64,000 bases of DNA. Origin: Marinobacter excellens HL-55. GTDB taxonomy: Bacteria; Pseudomonadota; Gammaproteobacteria; Pseudomonadales; Oleiphilaceae. Of the stretch, positions 49,172-57,401 are shown in pieces. Where the stretch lies: contig LJZQ01000004.1 in the NCBI GenBank assembly GCA_001314845.1, forward strand, positions 141,013 through 205,012. Reading direction: 5' to 3'. Position numbers and translations under genes: made by a program. Below the pieces are notes generated by a model. That model worked only from the letters and a program-made list of their open reading frames with translations. It did no database searches and was not told where the DNA came from. How positions within the stretch are numbered: the stretch's first letter is position 1; every line of letters starts with the position of its first letter.

Positions 49172-50878
49172 ATGAACAGCCCGCAACGCAGCCATCGTCC
49201 AGCCACCGAGCAACCGCCGAAGGACGACCGCTACCTGTCCGCGACCCATAAGGTGACCAACCAGCCCGGTGCGCTGCAAGACTACAACCTCTACGAACAG
49301 GACATCGCATTGCGGGAAGCAGTGCTCCGCGAAGGTGCCGGTCACGCCCATGACGACCTGAGCCAGTTCGGCGCCTGGGCCGGTAAAGCCGACACCATCG
49401 AACTGGGCCACCTGGCCAACGCCAACAAGCCCAGCTTCCGGACCCACGACCGCTACGGCCACCGGGTTGATGAAGTCAGCTTCCACCCTGCGTATCACGA
49501 ATTGATGCGCGTCGCCCTGGAAAACGGCCTGCACAGCTCCCCCTGGACCAAACCGGGACCCGGCGCCCACGTAGCCCGGGCCGCAAAATACTACCTGCAT
49601 TCCCAGGTAGAAGCGGCCCACTGCTGTCCGATCACCATGACCTTCGCGGCCACCCCGTCCATCCAGAACCAACCAGACCTGGCCAAACTCTGGGCCCCGA
49701 AAATCCTGGCCAACGAATACGACAGCCGCAATGTGCCAGATACCGAGAAAACCTCCGTCACCATCGGCATGGCCATGACCGAAAAACAGGGTGGCAGTGA
49801 CGTACGCGCCAACACCACCCGCGCTTACGCCACAGGTCAGGAAGGCCCCGGCCAGCCCTACGAACTGGTCGGCCACAAATGGTTTGTCTCCGCCCCCATG
49901 TGTGACGCCTTCCTGGTGCTGGCCCAGACCGCCAGCGGCCTGTCCTGCTTCCTGATGCCCCGGTGGCGCCCGGACGGCACTAAGAACCCCTGGCAGGTCC
50001 AGCAGCTTAAAAACAAAATGGGCAACGTCGCCAACGCCTCCAGCGAAGTCGAAATCCGTGGCGCCCTGGCCTGGATGGTCGGCGAAGAAGGCCGCGGCGT
50101 ACCCACCATCATCGAAATGGTCGCCATGACCCGCTTCGACTGCATGATTGGCAGCACAGCCGGCATGCGCCAGGCCGTCGCCCAGGCCACCCACCACAGC
50201 CACAACCGCAGCGCCTTTGGCGCAAAGCTCAGCGAGCAACCGCTGATGCAGAACGTACTGGCCGATCTGATCATCGAAAACGAAGCCGCCCTCGCCTTCA
50301 CCCTGCGCGTGGCCCGGGCAATGGACAACCAGAACAACGAGCACGAACGCCTGCTGGCAAGACTGACCACACCCGTCGGCAAATACTGGATCTGCAAACG
50401 CACCCCCAACCACGCCTACGAAGCCATGGAATGCATCGGCGGCAGCGGCGTGATGGAAGACTGCATCATGCCCCGTCTGTTCCGGGAATCCCCGGTCAAC
50501 GCCATCTGGGAAGGCAGCGGCAACGTCCAGTGCCTGGACACCCTCCGCGCCATACAGAAAGAACCCGAAAGCCTCGACGCCTTCTTCAAAGAAGCCGCCC
50601 AAGCCAAAGGCACCGACCGCCGCTTCGACCAGTTCCTGGCCCAGCTCCAGCAAGATTTCGCCGACATCAGCGACTTCCAGTATCGCGCCCGCAATCTGGT
50701 CGACCGCCTGGCCCTCGTCATGCAAGGCTCCCTGCTGCTGCGCTTTGGCGACAAAGACGTCGCCGACGGCTTCTGCGCGTCCAGACTGCAATCCGGCGGC
50801 GGCATGAACTACGGCAACCTGCCCTCCGGCACCAACCCGGCGGCGATTATCAAACGGGCAACGCCTGTAGTAGGCTAG
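49172..50878 (+). CDS. aidB: AidB-type acyl-CoA dehydrogenase
   Basis: A 568-residue flavoprotein aligning by eye along its length with E. coli AidB (PITMTFAATP, MTEKQGGSDV, LVGHKW, LAQTASGLSCF, MTRFDC, PVNAIWEGSGN). AidB has isovaleryl-CoA dehydrogenase activity, binds DNA and is linked to protection from alkylation. It is 27 residues longer than E. coli AidB. The acyl substrate and any DNA-protective role are not certain here. Third positions are strongly C-rich. Confidence 0.92.
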   Translation: MNSPQRSHRPATEQPPKDDRYLSATHKVTNQPGALQDYNLYEQDIALREAVLREGAGHAHDDLSQFGAWAGKADTIELGHLANANKPSFRTHDRYGHRVDEVSFHPAYHELMRVALENGLHSSPWTKPGPGAHVARAAKYYLHSQVEAAHCCPITMTFAATPSIQNQPDLAKLWAPKILANEYDSRNVPDTEKTSVTIGMAMTEKQGGSDVRANTTRAYATGQEGPGQPYELVGHKWFVSAPMCDAFLVLAQTASGLSCFLMPRWRPDGTKNPWQVQQLKNKMGNVANASSEVEIRGALAWMVGEEGRGVPTIIEMVAMTRFDCMIGSTAGMRQAVAQATHHSHNRSAFGAKLSEQPLMQNVLADLIIENEAALAFTLRVARAMDNQNNEHERLLARLTTPVGKYWICKRTPNHAYEAMECIGGSGVMEDCIMPRLFRESPVNAIWEGSGNVQCLDTLRAIQKEPESLDAFFKEAAQAKGTDRRFDQFLAQLQQDFADISDFQYRARNLVDRLALVMQGSLLLRFGDKDVADGFCASRLQSGGGMNYGNLPSGTNPAAIIKRATPVVG

Positions 50879-50953
50879 AAAAAAACCGATCAGCTCGTGC
50901 CTGACATCTAAGAGGGCGGGCTGAAGGGACTCCCCGTAAAATGTTTGAGAATC

Positions 50954-51052
50954 GGGGAGGAACAGCTTTCCAAAACCTTGCGGAGCCATGGATGGCGGAG
51001 CAGAGCGTACAGGGAAGTATTCACAGCGTGTTTTGGAAAGCTGTTCCTCCCC
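50954..51052. repeat. Dual-hairpin repeat element, copy C
   Basis: Outer arms 50954-50976 and 51030-51052 pair perfectly over 23 bp. Core is on the minus strand: TAC-TTCCCT-GTA and GCC-ATCCAT-GGC. A further CTCCCCG/CGGGGAG pair (50930-50959) shares the left arm. It lies 75 bp after aidB and before the DUF503-like gene. Confidence 0.87.
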
Positions 51053-51082
51053 GGTTCCTCCACCAAAAGCTGGACCCAAAAA

Positions 51083-51427
51083 ATGTCAGAAGCCCTGAGA
51101 AAGCTGCTTAGGGAAGGCAACTCGCCAACCCAGACCACGATCACTCCGCACATCGGCATCCTGACCCTGCACTTCCAGCTCTACGCCTGCGAAGACCTCA
51201 AAGCCAAACGCAAAGCCTTCACCGCCATGAAAGCCGTCTGGGGCAAAGAACCCGACCTGGCCGTCAGCGAAACCGCCGACCACGACGCCCTAGACTGCGC
51301 CACCTGGACCATCGCCGCCCTCGGTGCCAGCACCCAGCAAATCACCCAGCGCCTCGACCAGGTCGAAAAAGACATTCAGGACCGCATCGACGCCGCCATC
51401 CTCGACGTCCACCGCGAAATCCTCTGA
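51083..51427 (+). CDS. DUF503 (YlxP-like) protein
   Basis: A 114-residue protein matching the DUF503 pattern by eye: HIGILTLHFQLYACEDLKAKR, a middle ALDCATWTIAALGAS, a C-terminal helix and a final ILDVHREIL. The function of YlxP proteins is unclear, sometimes linked to ribosome maturation. I place the start at ATG 51083; an upstream frame to 50945 merely translates the hairpin repeat. The ribosome site is weak. Confidence 0.65.
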   Translation: MSEALRKLLREGNSPTQTTITPHIGILTLHFQLYACEDLKAKRKAFTAMKAVWGKEPDLAVSETADHDALDCATWTIAALGASTQQITQRLDQVEKDIQDRIDAAILDVHREIL

Positions 51428-51625
51428 CCCGACCCAACAACCAGAATATCCAATACCCCCGGGGCATAGCGTCAATCCTGCTCAAGCCTTATACTACGGC
51501 CCCTCAGGGAATACATGACCTGCCAACAGGCAGGACAGCATTACAAATGCCAGGCCCCGCCTGGCCCCGTCCGCTGGGTTTCCGGAACCAACCCCTCGGA
51601 TAACCACTGAATTGTGTGTGGATCT
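51428..51625 (+). promoter_or_regulatory. Leader and promoter region of the PanP-like gene
   Basis: 198 bp. TATACT near 51491 could be a -10 box. A GC-rich hairpin GCCAGGC/GCCTGGC lies near 51548-51565. No T run follows, and no clear operator is visible. Confidence 0.35.
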
Positions 51626-53302
51626 ATGACCGGAAAAAAGAAATCCGCTCAGGCCTCGATTGAAGCCATGTATCGCGTATTCACGGTGCCCGAAGCACCG
51701 GAATCGACGCTGAGCCGCATAGACCAGAACATCTCCCGTAACCTGGCTGGATTTCTCCAGGAACACATCGTTGCCGTCGAACGAGACCTGTCTGACGTCG
51801 AAAAGAACTTCGCCGACTCCGTGATCCCGGAAAAACCCGTATTCGTCTCAGAGCAAGCCCAGTTCCTGCTCGACAAACTCGTGGCCAACTCCGTTCACAC
51901 CGCCTCACCGGCATTTATCGGCCACATGACCTCGGCACTGCCCTACTTCATGCTGCCGCTGTCCAAAATCATGATTGCCCTGAACCAGAACCTGGTCAAA
52001 ACCGAAACCTCCAAGGCCTTCACGCCTATGGAGCGCCAGGTACTGGGCATGATTCATCGGCTGGTGTACCAGCAAGACGGCGCTTTTTACCGCAAATGGA
52101 TGCACGACCCCCGGCATGCCCTTGGCGCCATGTGCTCCGGCGGCACCGTCGCCAACCTGACCGCCCTGTGGGTCGCCCGAAACCGCGCCTTCCCGGCCGA
52201 AGGCAGTTTTCGTGGCCTGCACGAAGAAGGCCTGTTCCGGGCCCTGAAATACTATGGCTACGAAGGCGCCGCCATCGTCGTCTCCAAACGCGGCCATTAC
52301 TCCCTGCGCAAAGCCGCCGACATCCTCGGCCTGGGCCGTGACGCCCTGGTACCGGTCGACACCGACGACAACAACTGCATCCAGACCGACGCCCTGCGCG
52401 ATAAATGCCTGGAATTGCAGAAACAGAAAATCAAAGTCATGGCCATCTGCGGCGTGGCTGGCACCACCGAAACCGGCAACGTCGACCCATTGGACGCCAT
52501 GGCCGACATCGCCCGAGAATTCGGCGCTCACTTCCACGTAGACGCCGCCTGGGGTGGCCCAACCCTGTTTTCCCGCACCTACCGGCACTTGTTGCGGGGC
52601 ATCGAAAACGCCGACTCGGTAACCTTCGATGCCCACAAACAACTTTACGTACCCATGGGTGTCGGCCTGGTCGTGTTCAAAGACCCAAGCCTGGCCAGCG
52701 CGGTAGAACATCACGCCCAGTACATCATCCGAAAAGGCTCCAGAGACCTCGGCAGCACCACCCTCGAAGGCTCTCGCCCGGGCATGTCCATGCTGATCCA
52801 CTCCGGCCTGAAAATCCTGGCCCGGGAAGGCTACGAAATCCTGATCGACCAGGGCATAGAGAAGGCCAAAACCTTCGCCCAGATGATCGACGAGCAATCA
52901 GACTTCGAACTGGTCACCCGACCAGAACTGAACATACTGACCTACCGTTACTGCCCGGAAATCGCCCAGCAAGCCTTGGCCGCCGCAGACGAACTTCAGG
53001 CAGAAAAAATGAACACCTGCCTGAACCGAATCACCAAGTTCATCCAGAAAACCCAGCGGGAACGCGGCAAAGCGTTCGTCTCCCGTACCCGCCTGGAGCC
53101 GGCCAAGTATTACCACTTCCCCTGCATCGTGTTCCGGGTGGTATTGGCTAACCCGTTAACAACACCGGAAATTCTGGAAGACATCCTGAAAGAACAAAGG
53201 GAGCTGTCGAAGGAAAACGGTATTGCAGACGAGATCGCGATTCTGCACCAGATGGCCGAAGCGGTGTTAAAGCAGAACCAGAAAGAAGCCAAACAGGCCT
53301 GA
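51626..53302 (+). CDS. panP: Putative PLP-dependent aspartate 1-decarboxylase (PanP-like)
   Basis: A 558-residue group II PLP decarboxylase. The PLP lysine is in DAHKQLYVPMG near 333, the HVDAAWGG segment near 305 and CSGGTVANL near 170 are clear. The family shown in Vibrio makes beta-alanine from aspartate in place of PanD. A glutamate decarboxylase-like substrate is possible. The start is ATG 51626 or the in-frame GTG at 51614. Third positions are very C-rich. Confidence 0.82.
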   Translation: MTGKKKSAQASIEAMYRVFTVPEAPESTLSRIDQNISRNLAGFLQEHIVAVERDLSDVEKNFADSVIPEKPVFVSEQAQFLLDKLVANSVHTASPAFIGHMTSALPYFMLPLSKIMIALNQNLVKTETSKAFTPMERQVLGMIHRLVYQQDGAFYRKWMHDPRHALGAMCSGGTVANLTALWVARNRAFPAEGSFRGLHEEGLFRALKYYGYEGAAIVVSKRGHYSLRKAADILGLGRDALVPVDTDDNNCIQTDALRDKCLELQKQKIKVMAICGVAGTTETGNVDPLDAMADIAREFGAHFHVDAAWGGPTLFSRTYRHLLRGIENADSVTFDAHKQLYVPMGVGLVVFKDPSLASAVEHHAQYIIRKGSRDLGSTTLEGSRPGMSMLIHSGLKILAREGYEILIDQGIEKAKTFAQMIDEQSDFELVTRPELNILTYRYCPEIAQQALAAADELQAEKMNTCLNRITKFIQKTQRERGKAFVSRTRLEPAKYYHFPCIVFRVVLANPLTTPEILEDILKEQRELSKENGIADEIAILHQMAEAVLKQNQKEAKQA

Positions 53303-53351
53303 TTTTACCGGAAATCACTCAAAGCTTTGGGGCGGGGCTTGTGGGAGCCCT

Positions 53352-53380
53352 TTCCAAAACCTTGCGGAGCCAGTCGGAGC
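53352..53380. repeat. Truncated half-copy of the dual-hairpin element
   Basis: CCAAAACCTTGCGGAGCCA (from 53354) matches the left part of copy C on the plus strand, then breaks off into CGGAGCC. The matching right arm is missing. Confidence 0.65.
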
Positions 53381-53383
53381 CAC

Positions 53384-53496
53384 GCAAGGGGGTGGGGGAA
53401 CTTCTCCCAAAACACGCTGTGAATACATCCCTGTACGCTCTGCTCCGCCATCCATGGCTCCGTAAGGTTTTGGGAGAAGTTCCCCCACCCCCTTGC
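53384..53496. repeat. Dual-hairpin repeat element, copy D
   Basis: Outer arms 53384-53413 and 53467-53496 pair perfectly over 30 bp, the longest in the window. Inner hairpins are TAC-ATCCCT-GTA and GCC-ATCCAT-GGC on the plus strand. It lies between the PanP-like gene and a convergent small gene, directly after a truncated copy. Confidence 0.9.
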
Positions 53497-53525
53497 TCAG
53501 AGTTCGTTTTCAATACCCGAATCAA

Positions 53526-53792
53526 TCAGTAAAGCGCGTCTTCGTCATCCAGCACTTCGTGCAGGATCTCCAGAAACATCTTGTCCGCCTCGCTCCAGTT
53601 CTCCGGAATACGGATCGTAGTGTTGGCACTGATCTCGCGGGCAATCAACTCGTCAGAGTTGGGCTCACCCTTGTACTTGCGGGCAATCTCCATGGATTTA
53701 ACTGCAATGGTCGGCTCACTCATCACCTTCTTGATGAACACCCGTAACTCTTCAATCATCTTGGCCTGACGACTCTCGGACGATGAACTCAT
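53526..53792 (-). CDS. Small hypothetical protein
   Basis: An 88-residue protein I do not recognise. It is charged and mostly helical, with a basic patch (RVFIKKVM) in the first third and an acidic C-terminus ending in DDEDALY. GGGGAG lies 6 bp before the ATG, supporting real translation. No membrane segment or signal. Downstream lies repeat copy D. Confidence 0.7.
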   Translation of the reverse strand: MSSSSESRQAKMIEELRVFIKKVMSEPTIAVKSMEIARKYKGEPNSDELIAREISANTTIRIPENWSEADKMFLEILHEVLDDEDALY

Positions 53793-53893
53793 TCTCTACT
53801 CCCCGAATGTGAACCACCGCAAAGCAAACCCGCTTCGCGCAATGCCTCTAGTATGGCCAAACAGCGGAGCTGTCACCAGCCCCCGATAAACGA

Positions 53894-55459
53894 TCAGCCC
53901 AGCAAGCCACGAAGGGTAAAGAACAGGAACGCCGCCATCAAGGCTGACGCCGGCACCGTAATAATCCAGGCCGCTGCAATTCTGAACAAGTGTGAACGCT
54001 TGACCATCTCTTCCTTATAGATATTTTTCAAACGCTTACGCTCGGATTTCGACAGTGGCACCTGATCTTTTTTCTTCTTGGCCTGCTTCAACAGGTATTC
54101 CATTTCTTCAACTGAGGCGTTGCGGAAGTCTTCCAGGAACGGTTTCAGGCGCTCCTGTTCGGACGGATCATGATGCTCAATAATCTTGTGCAATTGGGTC
54201 GCATAGTTAGACTTCAGATATTCGCGCAGGAAACCAACACCAAACACCCCGCCAATGGCGATGTGAGTAGAACTGACTGGCAAACCCAACTGAGACGCCA
54301 GAATCACGGTCAATGCCGCCGACAACGCAATACAAAAAGCGCGGGTTTTATCGAGCTCGGTAATTTCACTGCCCACGGTTTTGATCAGCCTTGGACCAAA
54401 CAACATCAGGCCTACCGCCAAACCAAAGGCGCCTACCAGCATGATCCACAAAGGAATACTGGCCGTCGTCACGACACCGCCACCGGCTTGAATGGCATCG
54501 TTGATGGCAGCCAACGGACCAATGGCGTTCGCCACATCGTTAGCCCCATGAGCAAAACTGAGCAACGCCGCCGCAAAGATCAACGGCCAGGTGAACAGAG
54601 CGTTGACGCCATCGGTGCTGTTTTCCATGGTGGCCGCTTTACGGCCTACCAGCGTGCGCATAATGAAAAAGACCACAACAGCAACCCCCAACCCCACCAG
54701 GGACGACTGCACAAAGGTCAGATCAACCAGCTTGCTCACGCCTTTGATCATCAGGTATGTGCCAAAGGCCCATGCCATGATCGAGACCAGCCAGGGAACA
54801 AACGTACGAGCAGAAGCAACCAGATTCTGTCGATACAGAACTGTCTTTTTGATGGCGAACAGGAACAGAGCCGCCAGAACACCACCAAGCACCGGAGAGA
54901 TCACCCAGCTCGCGACTATTTTGCTCATCACTGACCAATCAGCGATGGCCCAGCCGCCAGCGGCGATACCGGCGCCCAGAACACCACCAACAATGGAGTG
55001 CGTGGTAGACACAGGCGCGCCCATCCAGGTGGCAAGATTCAACCACAAAGCACCCGCCAGAAGAGCCGCGGTCATCAGCCAGACGAACGCCTGCGGATCT
55101 TCCAGCGTGGTCGGGTCAATAATCCCGCCTTTAATGGTCGAAACCACATCACCACCCGCAATGATCGCACCGCCAGCCTCAAAAACAGCCGCCAGTAAAA
55201 CAGCTGCCCCCAGTGACAGAGCACCAGAACCCACCGCCGGGCCAACATTGTTGGCGACATCGTTGGCACCAATATTGATGGCCATGTAGCCACCAATCAC
55301 TGCAGCAGCCATCAGCAGAGTATTGTTGGGCAAACCCTGACTGAAAGCGCCGACCATTATCCAGACAAAGAGTAAGAAAAGAACGCTGAGGCCGACCCTG
55401 TAACGTTCCGTGGAGGGGCTGGTGAGAATGGTATCCAGAAAGCTGCCGGAACGGGCCAT
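53894..55459 (-). CDS. PiT family inorganic phosphate transporter
   Basis: A 521-residue inner-membrane phosphate:cation symporter with about eleven hydrophobic segments and the two PiT repeats GANDVANNVGPAVGSGALS and GANDVANAIGPLAA. The large loop near 410-470 is charged and cytosolic. It may be a low-affinity phosphate importer, and it lies divergent from a diguanylate cyclase gene with 198 bp between them. Confidence 0.93.
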   Translation of the reverse strand: MARSGSFLDTILTSPSTERYRVGLSVLFLLFVWIMVGAFSQGLPNNTLLMAAAVIGGYMAINIGANDVANNVGPAVGSGALSLGAAVLLAAVFEAGGAIIAGGDVVSTIKGGIIDPTTLEDPQAFVWLMTAALLAGALWLNLATWMGAPVSTTHSIVGGVLGAGIAAGGWAIADWSVMSKIVASWVISPVLGGVLAALFLFAIKKTVLYRQNLVASARTFVPWLVSIMAWAFGTYLMIKGVSKLVDLTFVQSSLVGLGVAVVVFFIMRTLVGRKAATMENSTDGVNALFTWPLIFAAALLSFAHGANDVANAIGPLAAINDAIQAGGGVVTTASIPLWIMLVGAFGLAVGLMLFGPRLIKTVGSEITELDKTRAFCIALSAALTVILASQLGLPVSSTHIAIGGVFGVGFLREYLKSNYATQLHKIIEHHDPSEQERLKPFLEDFRNASVEEMEYLLKQAKKKKDQVPLSKSERKRLKNIYKEEMVKRSHLFRIAAAWIITVPASALMAAFLFFTLRGLLG

Positions 55460-55657
55460 AGTTAGGGGTTTCTCTTTTAAGCTGAGTGAAATTCGGGCAA
55501 TCTCGCCGCGGGGTGCGAACTATAAAATTTTTGCCATACAATTGAAACATAACTGACATATAGACAGACGTCACATTCCGAGAAAAGGGCCTGCAACTGC
55601 CACATAAATTGACGCATACTCCGCCAAAGCGCGTCATAAAAATGATAAAACCGGCTT

Positions 55658-56770
55658 ATGAACGAAAAAACGATCGCCAATCACCCTGATTCAAGCGAAC
55701 AGGAAGAGCGGCAGATATCACGACTACTGACCGGTCTCTCGGCAAGCGCGGTCATCTTCCTTGCGGGCATTGGTGCAAAAGCCTGGCATGCAGATCACAC
55801 CACTCATGCCTGGGTATTGTGGCTGTTTATTCTGCCTATCGTCCTGAACATGGGCTGGTATACCTTGAAACGGGATCGCTTTGTCCAGAAGACCGGCTTG
55901 CTGATCACCGTCAGCCTGCTGTTTGCCTACTTGTTGGCGTCCGGCGGCGAAAGCAACACCGGGCCCCTGTGGTTCTATGTCTTTCCGCCCCTGCTGTTTT
56001 ATCTGACTAGTCTCAAGGGCGGCACCGCTATTCTGCTGTTCTGCTACCTGGTTGCCCTTATTGTTTTCCAGTTTCCGGGCTTGCCGTTTGTGACGGCAGA
56101 ATACTCGATCGATTTCAAAATCCGTTTTTTCGCCACCCTCACTTTCGAGTCCCTCTTCTGCTTTGTGCTGGAAGCGAGTCGTTTGCGGGCCCGCAACAAG
56201 TTGCTGGAGCTGGCCAAAGCTCATGAATACGCGGCGCGCACCGACGAGCTGACCGGGCTGGCCAATCGCAGAGACATGCAGAGCCGCCTGAACATGGAGT
56301 TCTCGCGGTTCAAACGGGCAGGCCACCACTTCTCTGTGGTGCTGATCGACCTGGACCTGTTCAAGCGGGTCAACGACGACTACGGCCATGACGCCGGCGA
56401 CGCAGTTCTGCAACAGTTTTCAGGCCTGGCCGGAACCATCATCCGGCAATCGGATGTGGCCGCACGTTGGGGCGGCGAAGAATTCCTGCTGTTGTTGCCA
56501 GATACCACACTGCTGCAGGCGCTGACACTTGCAGAGCGCCTGCGATCGGAAGTGTCCTCAACCGAATTCCGTCACCAGGGGGTGTTATTGCCCGTCACTA
56601 TCAGTGCCGGCGTCTGTTCTATCTCCAAAGCCAATTCGGTAAATGAACTGCTCAAGCAGGCCGACATCCAACTTTATAACGCCAAAAATGCCGGCCGAAA
56701 CCGGATAGCGCCCAGAGTCCGCAGCCAGGAACATCCCGAGCAGACCAGTACTCCGGGTCCAGAAGCTTGA
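55658..56770 (+). CDS. Membrane diguanylate cyclase (GGDEF)
   Basis: A 370-residue protein with about five or six membrane segments (residues 25-175) and a C-terminal GGDEF domain. The active site is GGEEF (272-276) with an RQSD inhibitory site at 263-266. It is the same length and plan as the cyclase at 5406 but differs in its membrane part. The ribosome site is weak. Confidence 0.92.
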   Translation: MNEKTIANHPDSSEQEERQISRLLTGLSASAVIFLAGIGAKAWHADHTTHAWVLWLFILPIVLNMGWYTLKRDRFVQKTGLLITVSLLFAYLLASGGESNTGPLWFYVFPPLLFYLTSLKGGTAILLFCYLVALIVFQFPGLPFVTAEYSIDFKIRFFATLTFESLFCFVLEASRLRARNKLLELAKAHEYAARTDELTGLANRRDMQSRLNMEFSRFKRAGHHFSVVLIDLDLFKRVNDDYGHDAGDAVLQQFSGLAGTIIRQSDVAARWGGEEFLLLLPDTTLLQALTLAERLRSEVSSTEFRHQGVLLPVTISAGVCSISKANSVNELLKQADIQLYNAKNAGRNRIAPRVRSQEHPEQTSTPGPEA

Positions 56771-56846
56771 GCAAGCGGATTGCCCCCGCTATGATCGGGC
56801 ACGGATGGCCACTCGGCCAAACGTTCAAGCAGCAAAAGGCAGTCAC

Positions 56847-57293
56847 ATGGCAGCAATTCGTATTCTGGTAGGCAGCGTTTATGGCGGGGCGTTGCTGACC
56901 GCTCGCCGCATTGGCAAAGAACTGGAGACCGAGGGGCACCAGGTGGTCGTTCTGGAAAACCCGCAACTGGAAGACATTACCAGCAACGACGACGCCCTGC
57001 TGGTATGCACCTCCACCACCGGGCAGGGCGAGGTGCCGCCAAACCTTCTGCCTTTCTATGTCGATCTGAAAGACCAGTTACCACAGCAGCCAGGCCGCCC
57101 ATTTGGCGTCATCGTTCTCGGCGACAGCTCCTACGGTGACACCTTCTGTGGCGCCGGCGCCTTAATGGAAGAAGCTCTCTACGAAACCAGTGCCCGCAAG
57201 GTTGGCGACTCGCTGAAGATTGATGCCCTGGAAACCCTGGAGCCCGAAACCGAGGCGGTGCCCTGGGCAAAAAGCTGGGTTAACGGGATTTGA
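56847..57293 (+). CDS. MioC-type flavodoxin
   Basis: A 148-residue FMN protein. GSVYGGALLTARRI near residue 7 and CTSTTGQGEVPPNL near 55 are the FMN phosphate and ring loops. It lies 76 bp after the GGDEF gene. Its role as electron carrier is inferred from family. ATG 56847 follows AAGG; a frame starting at 56805 adds 14 unsupported residues. Confidence 0.9.
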   Translation: MAAIRILVGSVYGGALLTARRIGKELETEGHQVVVLENPQLEDITSNDDALLVCTSTTGQGEVPPNLLPFYVDLKDQLPQQPGRPFGVIVLGDSSYGDTFCGAGALMEEALYETSARKVGDSLKIDALETLEPETEAVPWAKSWVNGI

Positions 57294-57295
57294 CC

Positions 57296-57317
57296 TTTGG
57301 TAACACAAGTTACCAAA
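57296..57317. promoter_or_regulatory. Perfect 9-bp inverted repeat
   Basis: TTTGGTAAC and GTTACCAAA flank ACAA. It begins 3 bp after the flavodoxin stop and about 85 bp before the next gene. It could be an operator (LacI-type symmetry) for the EAL gene or an RNA hairpin. Confidence 0.55.
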
Positions 57318-57401
57318 TTGATGGGCAACGTCGCTTGAGCCGCCTCCGACGACAGGCCATACTCGGAGCCATAATGATAAAAATGGTAATCTGTGACTCT
57401 G

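Noticed and set aside
49166..51079. A 637-codon open frame on the minus strand opposite aidB
   Set aside because: It is a shadow produced by C-rich third positions of aidB. Its translation is low-complexity (Gly/Val/Phe-rich), and aidB on the plus strand is unmistakable.
55543..55558. A Pho-box-like pair (TGTCA and TTTCA 11 bp apart on the minus strand) before the phosphate transporter
   Set aside because: Only about half of each 7-bp repeat fits the consensus; PiT genes are usually not PhoB-controlled.
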